From NCBI GenBank assembly GCA_945957605.1, contig CAMFLR010000012.1, positions 62,001-126,000 of the forward strand: a DNA stretch of 64,000 nucleotides, read 5' to 3'. Origin of the DNA: an uncultured Isosphaeraceae bacterium (lineage in GTDB: Bacteria > Planctomycetota > Planctomycetia > Isosphaerales > Isosphaeraceae). Positions 52,056-58,786 of the stretch are shown piece by piece. The translations under genes were made by a program, and so were the position numbers. The notes beneath the pieces were generated by a model. It did not search any database, was not told where the DNA came from, and saw only the letters and a program-made list of their open reading frames with translations. Position 1 is the first letter of the stretch. Each line of letters opens with the position of its first letter.

Positions 52056-52874
52056 TTAGAATTCGCCGTACCTGACTTCGGGCCAACATTCGTCGGGATG
52101 ATTCGCCTTAATGCGATTCTTCATCACGTCTCGCAGCATCAACAGCAGACACGCCGCGACGAGGATCAGCACAGTCATAAGGGCGACGAGCAGTCCGGCG
52201 TTGTTCGCTTGAATGCGCAGCACCGAGATCAAGGCGATCAGCGGAACGACGATGGCGACGACTGACAGGCAACCGACGCCCGAAACCGTTGCCACAAGCG
52301 GAGCTTCGGCGCGATTGCCACGCGGGCCGGTCGCCCAGCGGACGCGAGGCGGCCATTCTTTGTAATGTCGTGCCCAGCGCGTTTCGGGACCAATCCACAA
52401 CTTGAACCGCGAACGGATCGCCAAAAGCGACGCCGCCATCCCAAACAGTGCCGAGAGCATGAGGCCGATTACCGTGATCAGTGCAGCACCCACAAGCTGC
52501 GCCTCGGCAACGCGTTTCGGCCAGCCAAGCCGATTGCCAAAGTTGCTCACGGCAATGGCGATCGCGATACCACCCAGGAAGCCGCAGAGGCTCGCCTTGA
52601 TCAAACCTCGCGCGGCGTGAATCAAGAACGACGCCCGGCCACGGCGACGGTCGGGATCGGCCCGCAAGAGCCAGATGCCGTCGGCGAAGTCGTCCCAGGC
52701 GAACTTGAGGCAGCCGATTGCCACGCCAACCGACGCGTTTGATGACAGTTCAAACGCAATAACCGCAACCACCACCAGCAGCGCGGTCATGAGCCGCCCG
52801 GCGCGGGAGGGGCGGTGTTCTTGCTCGGGGTGGTTGGGAAAGTCGTGCAAATCGAGCCTCGAAGCGCTGAGCAC
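52056..52874 (-). CDS. hypothetical multi-pass membrane protein
   Basis: 272 residues from GTG 52874 with about six hydrophobic helices (LMTALLVVVAVIAFELSSNA, ALITVIGLMLSALFGMAASL, LSVVAIVVPLIALISVLRIQ, LVALMTVLILVAACLLLMLR). A His-Tyr-Lys loop RWARHYKEWPPRVRWAT may be conserved. No ribosome site is clear for the GTG; an internal ATG 28 residues in also fits. It is upstream of and on the same strand as the zinc-finger membrane protein (123 bases), so they may be linked. No family recognised. Confidence 0.6.
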   Translation of the reverse strand: MLSASRLDLHDFPNHPEQEHRPSRAGRLMTALLVVVAVIAFELSSNASVGVAIGCLKFAWDDFADGIWLLRADPDRRRGRASFLIHAARGLIKASLCGFLGGIAIAIAVSNFGNRLGWPKRVAEAQLVGAALITVIGLMLSALFGMAASLLAIRSRFKLWIGPETRWARHYKEWPPRVRWATGPRGNRAEAPLVATVSGVGCLSVVAIVVPLIALISVLRIQANNAGLLVALMTVLILVAACLLLMLRDVMKNRIKANHPDECWPEVRYGEF

Positions 52875-53020
52875 TTGTTTGATTTTCTGAGACGATCACC
52901 GGCGTAATTCATTGACGCGCGGACAGGCGCCAATTAGGTTGAAGCGACGGCCGCCTCCTCGACCGCAACGACGGCCGCGCTCAACTCCCCTTTGCGCACA
53001 ATCCTCCGGAGGCTCCGCAC

Positions 53021-54043
53021 GTGGCAGACAACCACCATCCTGAACTTTCGCGGCGCGACTTCGTCAAAACTCTGAGCGCGGCGACGTTGGCGTCGGTTCC
53101 CATCATTGGGGCAACGTCGCGGATCGCAGGCGCGGGCGAAGTGGGTCCATCGAAAACCGCGCCGGCCGAAACCGCCGTCGCCCGGTTCTACAAGTCGCTC
53201 ACCCCCGAACAGCGCAAGCTCATCTGCTTCCCATTTGATCATAGCAAGCGCAAGCAAGTGGGTAACAACTGGAAAATCGTCGAGACTGAGATCAGCGAGT
53301 TGAACAAGGATCAGCAGGAACTCTGCCGCGAAGTCCTCAAGGGGTTGTGCTCCGACGAAGGTTACGACCGCTTCAGCAAGCAGATGAAGGGAGACGCTGG
53401 CGGCCTCGAAAACTACAGCGTCGCGGTGTTCGGCGAGCCCGATAGCGACAAGCCATTCGAGTGGGTGCTCACCGGCCGCCACAACACCTTGCGAGCCGAT
53501 GGCAACAGCGTCGAAGGCGCAGCGTTCGGCGGGCCGATCTTCTACGGTCACGACGCAACCGGCAGCGGCAAAGACGACGCCAAGCACTCGGGCAACGTCT
53601 GGGGCTTCCAGTGGGAGCAGGCGAACAAGATCTTCGCCACGCTCGACGACAAGGAAAAGGCCCGCGCCCTGGCCGATAAAGCCGACGGCGACAGGGTCGG
53701 GACGATTCGCCTCAAAGGCGACCAACTTCCCGACCGCGGGCTGGCGGTCGCCGATCTCGACGGCCAGCAGAAGCAGATGGTACAAAACCTCCTCAAGATG
53801 CTCACCAGTCCCTTCCGCGCGTTTGACGCCGAAGAGGTTCAAGAGTGCCTGAAGGAAAGCGGCGGCGCCGACAAGCTGCGCCTGACCTACTTCAAAGAGG
53901 GCGACATCGGCAAAGATGGCGTGTGGGACATCTGGAAGCTCGAAGGGCCGGCGTTCGCCTGGTACTTCCACGGCTCGCCACACGTGCACACGTGGGTAAA
54001 CATCGCCCGCAAGGCTCCCGCCGAAGCGCCGACTTCGGCCTGA
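53021..54043 (+). CDS. Tat-exported DUF3500-family protein
   Basis: 340 residues from GTG 53021 with GGAGG 9 bases upstream and a twin-arginine signal (LSRRDFVKTLSAATLASVPI). The body fits DUF3500: ARFYKSLTPEQRKLICFPFDHSKRK, FEWVLTGRHNTLRADGNSVEGAAFGGPIFYGHDATG, SGNVWGFQWEQANKIFATLD and AFAWYFHGSPHVHTWVNIA at the end. The reaction is unknown; the conserved His/Trp-rich end may bind a cofactor or metal. Terminates at a strong hairpin. Confidence 0.87.
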   Translation: MADNHHPELSRRDFVKTLSAATLASVPIIGATSRIAGAGEVGPSKTAPAETAVARFYKSLTPEQRKLICFPFDHSKRKQVGNNWKIVETEISELNKDQQELCREVLKGLCSDEGYDRFSKQMKGDAGGLENYSVAVFGEPDSDKPFEWVLTGRHNTLRADGNSVEGAAFGGPIFYGHDATGSGKDDAKHSGNVWGFQWEQANKIFATLDDKEKARALADKADGDRVGTIRLKGDQLPDRGLAVADLDGQQKQMVQNLLKMLTSPFRAFDAEEVQECLKESGGADKLRLTYFKEGDIGKDGVWDIWKLEGPAFAWYFHGSPHVHTWVNIARKAPAEAPTSA

Positions 54044-54063
54044 GAATTGCATGTCTGAATTTG

Positions 54064-54105
54064 GCCCGGGTTGATGATCATTCCAATCATCGGCCCGGGC
54101 TTTTT
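54064..54105 (+). terminator. intrinsic terminator after the DUF3500 gene
   Basis: GCCCGGGTTGATGAT (54064-54078) pairs with ATCATCGGCCCGGGC (54086-54100) around a short loop, followed by TTTTTG. Confidence 0.88.
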
Positions 54106-54196
54106 GATCAAATGATCAAAAGAATTTGCGCGAAGAATGATGTTCGCGCAACGAATTTTATTGGATTTTCATGAAAATCGGCGATCATTCTTAATC

Positions 54197-55141
54197 ATGA
54201 GCGATTATCAAAGCACTTCATCTCTTAGCGATTACGAAAAACAACAAGTTGAAGAGATCGCGAGCTGGAAAGCGTCGCATCCCAATCCGTTTGGCGAGTT
54301 GGTGCGGCGTGTCGCGCATCCGGCGGCGAGTTTTCTCGAGTCACTGATTCCCGACAAGCTGGCGATTCGCGCTCTCGAGGTGGCATATCATTCGGCCGAA
54401 TCGGCGGCGTTGCTTGGCGTACTCGAACGCGAGGCGGGTGTAAGCTCGATCGCCGAGATGCGCCAGAAGCCGCTCGAAGTTTGCGACGCGCTCGCGATCA
54501 AAGTGGCCAGGGGGGCAGAGACGGTTGGAACCATCGATGGCGCGCTCACCGGGGCGGGTGGAGTATTCACGTCGTTGGCGGATATTCCGCTGCTGTTCGT
54601 GCTTTGCTTGCGAACGATCATGAAGACCGGCCATTGTTACGGATATCCGCTCGACAGGCGCAGCGACAAGGCCTGGGTGCTGGGAGCGTTCGCCGTCGCG
54701 CTTTCGCACTCGCAGCAGAAACGGTTGAGTCTGGTCGAGCGTTTGCGGGAGGTTGAGGAACTGCTCATCGAAGACACGCAGGAGCAGGTGATCGTCGAGG
54801 AAGCGATGAACCTGATCACCCAACTCGAGGTTTTCGAGGCGATTCCGCTCCTGGGCATTGTAGGCGGTGCATTGTTGAATTTATCATCTGTGCAGCGGAT
54901 GGATATCACCGCGCGTCGGTTGTTTCAGGAACGCCGGCTGCGCGATGAAGGGAAGGTCGACGAGATCGCGCCGAGCGCGGCGACCGAGTCGCTCATGGCG
55001 ATGCATGGCTGGTCGGGCGCAGCAGCGCGAGCCGGCCGGCACACCGTGTTTGGCCTGGCGTTTGGCGTGTCGTTCGGCGGCTATCTGATCGCCGAGATGG
55101 TGAAGGGGTTGCGTGGCAAGTCACAACCCTCAGTCGCATGA
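54197..55141 (+). CDS. EcsC-family protein
   Basis: The 314-residue protein fits the EcsC family: SDYEKQQVEEIASWKASHPN with FGELVRRVAHPAASFLESLI at the N-terminus, ARGAETVGTIDGALTGAGGVFTSLADIPLLFVLCLRTIMKTGHCYGYPL in the centre, and AIPLLGIVGGALLNLSSVQRMDITARRLFQERRLR near the end. EcsC proteins are membrane-associated and of unknown biochemical role. ATG 54197 is taken; an in-frame ATG at 54137 would include the T-rich terminator tract. Followed after 36 bases by the next gene. Confidence 0.8.
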   Translation: MSDYQSTSSLSDYEKQQVEEIASWKASHPNPFGELVRRVAHPAASFLESLIPDKLAIRALEVAYHSAESAALLGVLEREAGVSSIAEMRQKPLEVCDALAIKVARGAETVGTIDGALTGAGGVFTSLADIPLLFVLCLRTIMKTGHCYGYPLDRRSDKAWVLGAFAVALSHSQQKRLSLVERLREVEELLIEDTQEQVIVEEAMNLITQLEVFEAIPLLGIVGGALLNLSSVQRMDITARRLFQERRLRDEGKVDEIAPSAATESLMAMHGWSGAAARAGRHTVFGLAFGVSFGGYLIAEMVKGLRGKSQPSVA

Positions 55142-55177
55142 TTTCGTCGACTGGCGATTTCTGGCTTGGGGGCACAC

Positions 55178-55687
55178 ATGGGTCTTTTCGATCGAATCTT
55201 CGGTGGTGGCAAAAAGAAGATCGCCTACCCCAAGGAGCTTCAGCCCGAGATCGACAAGGCGATGGCCGCGCTGGAAATTCTGACCGGCGCCCATGATCGG
55301 ATGTGGCAGATCGGCCAGGCCGACTGGAGCGTTGACCAAGACGTAGGGACGATTGTCTTCAACTCACCAAATGGGATGATCGCCACCGCGCCGGTGCAAA
55401 TCATTGGCACATACAACACCCAGGACGGAACCTGGCTTTGGGGTTGGGATAACCCCTCGCTCGAACCCGCGTTGACCGAGCACGCGCGAAAGCTCCGAGC
55501 TTACGGACAAAAGCGTGGGTATGAGGTGCTGACCACGCGAAAGCTGACATGCCCGGAAGAGCAGGGCTGGGAGTTTGCTGCCCTGGCGTGCATGTTGGGG
55601 AAGTCGCAGGGGGCGTATCGTGGTCCGGCGGGGACTGCTCGGGTTTTTATGACGTTTGGTGAAATTCAGTTGAGCAAGGCGTCGTGA
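55178..55687 (+). CDS. DUF6882-like small protein
   Basis: 169 residues. The centre ATAPVQIIGTYNTQDGTWLWGWDNPSLEPAL and the C-terminal GWEFAALACMLGKSQGAYRGPAGTARVFMTFGEI resemble the DUF6882 family, which I know only from sequence. Cytoplasmic, no signal. Family role unknown; members are often near SUKH or other immunity-like proteins, as here. Probably transcribed with EcsC (36-base gap). ATG 55178 is preferred to the in-frame ATG at 55166 because GGGGG is nearer. Confidence 0.62.
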   Translation: MGLFDRIFGGGKKKIAYPKELQPEIDKAMAALEILTGAHDRMWQIGQADWSVDQDVGTIVFNSPNGMIATAPVQIIGTYNTQDGTWLWGWDNPSLEPALTEHARKLRAYGQKRGYEVLTTRKLTCPEEQGWEFAALACMLGKSQGAYRGPAGTARVFMTFGEIQLSKAS

Positions 55688-55762
55688 AAGGACGCGAGCG
55701 AACCGCGGGGACTCGAGCTTGGGCTTGCTGGCCACAGTAGTTGGACGGAGGAGGCGACGCGA

Positions 55763-56047
55763 ATGATGGATCAGCCTGTCGAAGTGATCTCACTCACCGG
55801 GTTCGACCCGGATGGTGAACCAGTGATCCGGCGGATGACTGACGGCAGCTTGTACATTGTGTTCGAGTTCATGCCGCCGTCCTGGGGCGAAGATGCGCCC
55901 GAACGGTTCGATGATTTCGACCAGCAACTCGCTCGTGCGATTGGTGTCACGGTCGACTGGGAGGACCGCGAATTCTTCTGGGTGAAACAGCCCGCGCCGG
56001 ACACCGTTGAGCGGGTTCAGGCGTTTCTGGCCAAGTACTCGCGATAG
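55763..56047 (+). CDS. small acidic hypothetical protein
   Basis: 94 residues: VEVISLTGFDPDGEPVIRRM, then YIVFEFMPPSWGEDAPERFDDFDQQLARAI and VDWEDREFFWVKQPAPDTVERVQAFLA. Acidic, soluble, no known motif. GGAGGAGG lies about 9 bases before ATG 55763. Its size, charge and location between DUF6882- and SUKH-like genes suit a protein-interaction or immunity-like role, but that is a guess. Confidence 0.58.
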   Translation: MMDQPVEVISLTGFDPDGEPVIRRMTDGSLYIVFEFMPPSWGEDAPERFDDFDQQLARAIGVTVDWEDREFFWVKQPAPDTVERVQAFLAKYSR

Positions 56048-56073
56048 TCGCGACCCAACAAGGTGTAGCGTCG

Positions 56074-56160
56074 GTTGCCATGTTTACGCCGAACAGCATA
56101 AGTATGCAAACGTAAGAAAAAGCTTGAATTTTCGGGATCGATCGCAAGTCTCATGCTTAG
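56074..56160. repeat. family E repeat, degenerate copy E2
   Basis: GTTGCCATGTTTACGCC, then the family centre CAAACGTAAGAAAAAGCTTG and a TCATGCTTA end. It shares centre and ends with E1 but its arms are mutated. Confidence 0.55.
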
Positions 56161-56279
56161 AAATTAAGCATAATAGATAGATATGGTTCTGATTGAATCG
56201 CGATCATGCGTCCAGGGCCGAGCCGCTTCGATTTGCGGAGCATTGGGCTAGACGATCCATCGGCAGCGAGGACCAAGTC

Positions 56280-56873
56280 ATGTCAGAAGCGAAGTGGGCG
56301 TCTTTTCTGCGAGAGTTCAACGACGAATTGCTCGCTGACGAAAATGTCTCCGAGTGGTTACCGGTCGAAGTCGTCGAATCGGGATGGCTTGGCTTTCCGG
56401 GTGCCACGGCTGAAGATCTGGTCACGCTGCAATCGCGTCTTGGCGTCGCATTGCCCCCCACCTACCTCGAATTCTTAGCGACGAGCAATGGTTGGCATAC
56501 AATCAGTTGGAATTCAATTGAGCTTTGGCCCGCAAACGAAGTCTGTTGGCTGCGCGATTACGACCCGGAAATCATAAGAATATGGACGAAGGGTGAAGAT
56601 ATTCCCATTTCTGATGAGGAGTATTTCGTCTACGGTGATGAGCAGACAACGATAAGTATTCGACCTGAGTATCTCCAAGACATGCTCGCCATATCGAGCC
56701 GTGACTTCGCGAACCAGGATCAGTTGTGGCTCAATCCGAAAGTTCGCTTTGAAGATGGGGAATGGGAAGCCTGGCACTTCTCAACCGAGTTCCCTGGTGC
56801 CTCGCGTTTCCGATCTTTTCGCGAGCTCATGGGAAGCGAACGGCAAGCGGCTCGGAACCTTCGGGACGTCTGA
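56280..56873 (+). CDS. SMI1/KNR4 (SUKH)-family protein
   Basis: The 197-residue protein begins LREFNDELLADENVSEWLP and contains the SUKH signature FPGATAEDLVTLQSRLGVALPPTYLEFLATSNGWH, LWPANEVCWLRDYDPEIIRIW, SDEEYFVYGDEQTTISIRPE and a Trp/acidic end. Bacterial SUKH proteins are often immunity proteins against polymorphic toxins, but a housekeeping role is also possible; no toxin gene is next to it. ATG 56280 has GAGG 8 bases upstream. Confidence 0.8.
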   Translation: MSEAKWASFLREFNDELLADENVSEWLPVEVVESGWLGFPGATAEDLVTLQSRLGVALPPTYLEFLATSNGWHTISWNSIELWPANEVCWLRDYDPEIIRIWTKGEDIPISDEEYFVYGDEQTTISIRPEYLQDMLAISSRDFANQDQLWLNPKVRFEDGEWEAWHFSTEFPGASRFRSFRELMGSERQAARNLRDV

Positions 56874-56924
56874 CGTCGCGCCGCCGGCAGGGAGTCGGGC
56901 TATCGTATTGTGAGGGTTCGTTGC

Positions 56925-57041
56925 GCCGGGTGCCATGCTTCCGCGGAACGCGTAAGCATGTAAACGTAAGCAAAAGCTTGAACTTGCGGGCCCGATCGCG
57001 AATCGCATGCTTACGCGTTCCGCGGAAGCATGGCACCCGGC
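56925..57041. repeat. family E palindromic repeat, copy E1
   Basis: GCCGGGTGCCATGCTTCCGC plus GGAACGCGTAAGCATG (from 56925) is the inverse of CATGCTTACGCGTTCC plus GCGGAAGCATGGCACCCGGC (to 57041), giving arms of about 36 bases with perfect pairing around a 45-base centre (TAAACGTAAGCAAAAGCTTG...). It lies between convergent genes. Confidence 0.88.
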
Positions 57042-57053
57042 AAGTTTGGTATG

Positions 57054-57779
57054 TCATGAAGGCGAATCACAGCGCTGCGTTTCGCTCTCGCGCTTGCCAT
57101 ACCAGATTTCCAGTCCCTCGCGCGATTGGCAAAGCTGCTCCCCGCCACGCACCCAGCGTACGAGAACTCGAAGAATATCGCGAAGTTTGTGCGTCCGTAA
57201 CTTTCGCGCCGAAGTGATTACAGTCGGTCCCGGAATCCGAAAGCGGCCGATTTTCTTCAGTGCTTTGATGAATTGCACTTCTTCGGCCGCGAAGTAGCGC
57301 TCGTCGAAGCCGCCGGTCGCGTCGAACGAATCGCGCGTGCAGAACAAGAAGGCACCGCCGACGAGCCGGATCGTTCGCGCAGTGGCGACAGCGACGGGAT
57401 AAAGGACGCGAGCCCAAAGTGGCAAGCCACCGTCGAACCGAAAGACACAACCGCCGCCGACTGCTCCCGATCGCAAGACAGCGAGCGACGCGCGAATTGC
57501 CCGGGCATTCGCGAGCGTATCGGCGTCGATGAAGAAGAGGATTTCTCCCTGCGCTACCTTCGCGCCCGAGTTGCGCGTTGCCGAGATCTTGCGATGGGAA
57601 ACGGAGACCACCTGCGCTTCCAATCCTCGCGCGATTTCGGCGGTGGCGTCGATTGATGCGTCGTCGACGACGATCACCTCGAACGGTTCACGTACCTCGC
57701 GCATTGCAACTTGCACTGCCTGAACCGTCGCGCCAATGTACTCCGCCTCGTCGTGCGCGGGGATGATGAATGAGATCAC
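57054..57779 (-). CDS. family 2 glycosyltransferase
   Basis: 241 residues from GTG 57779: FIIPAHDEAEYIGATVQAVQ (nucleotide loop), FEVIVVDDASIDATAEIARG (acidic pair), ISATRNSGAKVAQGEILFFIDADTLANARAIRASL (DxD metal site), LVGGAFLFCTRDSFDATGGFDERYFAAEEVQFIKAL, and an Arg-rich C-terminus without membrane helix. Cytoplasmic GT-A enzyme; donor and acceptor unknown. Its C-terminal end abuts repeat E1. Confidence 0.88.
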   Translation of the reverse strand: MISFIIPAHDEAEYIGATVQAVQVAMREVREPFEVIVVDDASIDATAEIARGLEAQVVSVSHRKISATRNSGAKVAQGEILFFIDADTLANARAIRASLAVLRSGAVGGGCVFRFDGGLPLWARVLYPVAVATARTIRLVGGAFLFCTRDSFDATGGFDERYFAAEEVQFIKALKKIGRFRIPGPTVITSARKLRTHKLRDILRVLVRWVRGGEQLCQSREGLEIWYGKRESETQRCDSPS

Positions 57780-57852
57780 AGAGTTGGCCTCGCGATGACC
57801 ATCTTGAAAGGCTGCGCTTTCGCTACTAGTGAATCTGGTGAAACGCGGACCT

Positions 57853-58560
57853 CTATATCACTCCCGCTCCGGCGAGTTTTGATTTCAACTCTTCGTAAAC
57901 AGCATTCACTTGCTCAAAAGGTCGCCCTGTCACGCTGATCGTCGTCGATCGACCGTTTGCTACGGTGACTGTCAGGCGCTGCGCCTGAGGCCCTAGGAAG
58001 CGGTACTCGGTGTAGTAATCATCTTCGACGATGAGGCGCGTGGTGACGGACTCTTCGTAGTGGTGTCGCAAAAGTGGAATGCAACCGTCGGTTTTCAGAT
58101 GGATTTCGCGGGTACAGGCAATTTCCTTGTAATTGGGATCGTCCGGCTTGAACTCAAGCCGGAATTGCCAATCAAAAACCTGCGAGAATACAGCATCTGA
58201 GAACCGCTCGGCATTTGTTACCCAGGGCGGCCTGCCCAACCAGGCGAAAAGCACGGACGGATCGTCGCCGTGATCGAGGGTAATGAGGCGGTCGAAGTTG
58301 TTCTGATTCTCGCTATGAAATCGCAGGCCACGGACACCGTTTGGCGTTACCACCACTTCTGGTGAGTCGAACCAGAACCAATCGTCATTGCTGTATTTTG
58401 TGAGCAGGCTCCCATCGTCGAATGTTGCCCACTCAAGAAATGCTGCCGGAAGCGCGACAGCGCGCTCTTTCGCCCACGCCGAAAGGTTTGCGACGGAACG
58501 CGTCGCGCGCACCCCTTCGTCTCCCAGGAGTGCCAGCGTTCTGCCGTGATATCGAACCAT
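57853..58560 (-). CDS. hypothetical protein, possibly SUKH-like
   Basis: 235 residues from ATG 58560. The N-terminal third, SAWAKERAVALPAAFLEWATFDDGSLL...WFWFDSP, is SUKH-like in layout (ALPxxxLEWA...GS), but the rest (FHSENQNNFDRLITLDHGDD, FAWLGRPPWVTNAERFSDAV) is unfamiliar. Cytoplasmic, no helices. If SUKH-like it would be the second in a 2.3-kb stretch. Function unknown. Confidence 0.55.
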   Translation of the reverse strand: MVRYHGRTLALLGDEGVRATRSVANLSAWAKERAVALPAAFLEWATFDDGSLLTKYSNDDWFWFDSPEVVVTPNGVRGLRFHSENQNNFDRLITLDHGDDPSVLFAWLGRPPWVTNAERFSDAVFSQVFDWQFRLEFKPDDPNYKEIACTREIHLKTDGCIPLLRHHYEESVTTRLIVEDDYYTEYRFLGPQAQRLTVTVANGRSTTISVTGRPFEQVNAVYEELKSKLAGAGVI

Positions 58561-58712
58561 GTCGGATCTGCCAACGAATTAGAGACTGGTGGCATGTCTA
58601 CGTAAGAGATCAGAAGTGATCGCGTGGCAATGCGATCATCAGACTCGAACGGGACGGCCCACCACATACTCGCACCATACCCCGCTACAAGCCACAACGG
58701 CTGAAAAAACAA

Positions 58713-58747
58713 AAACGGCCCGGAACCGCGAAGGTTCCGGGCCGTTT
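58713..58747 (-). terminator. intrinsic terminator of nrdJ
   Basis: AAACGGCCCGGAACC (58713-58727) is the exact inverse of GGTTCCGGGCCGTTT (58733-58747). On the minus strand it is followed by TTTTGTTTTTTCAG. Confidence 0.92.
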
Positions 58748-58786
58748 GAGTTTCAGATCAGTTGGCCGCGGTTGGCCGAGTGTTGC

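Noticed and set aside
2879..57041. CRISPR array
   Set aside because: The repeats are dispersed one per gap in several families, never tandem with regular spacers, and no cas gene is present.
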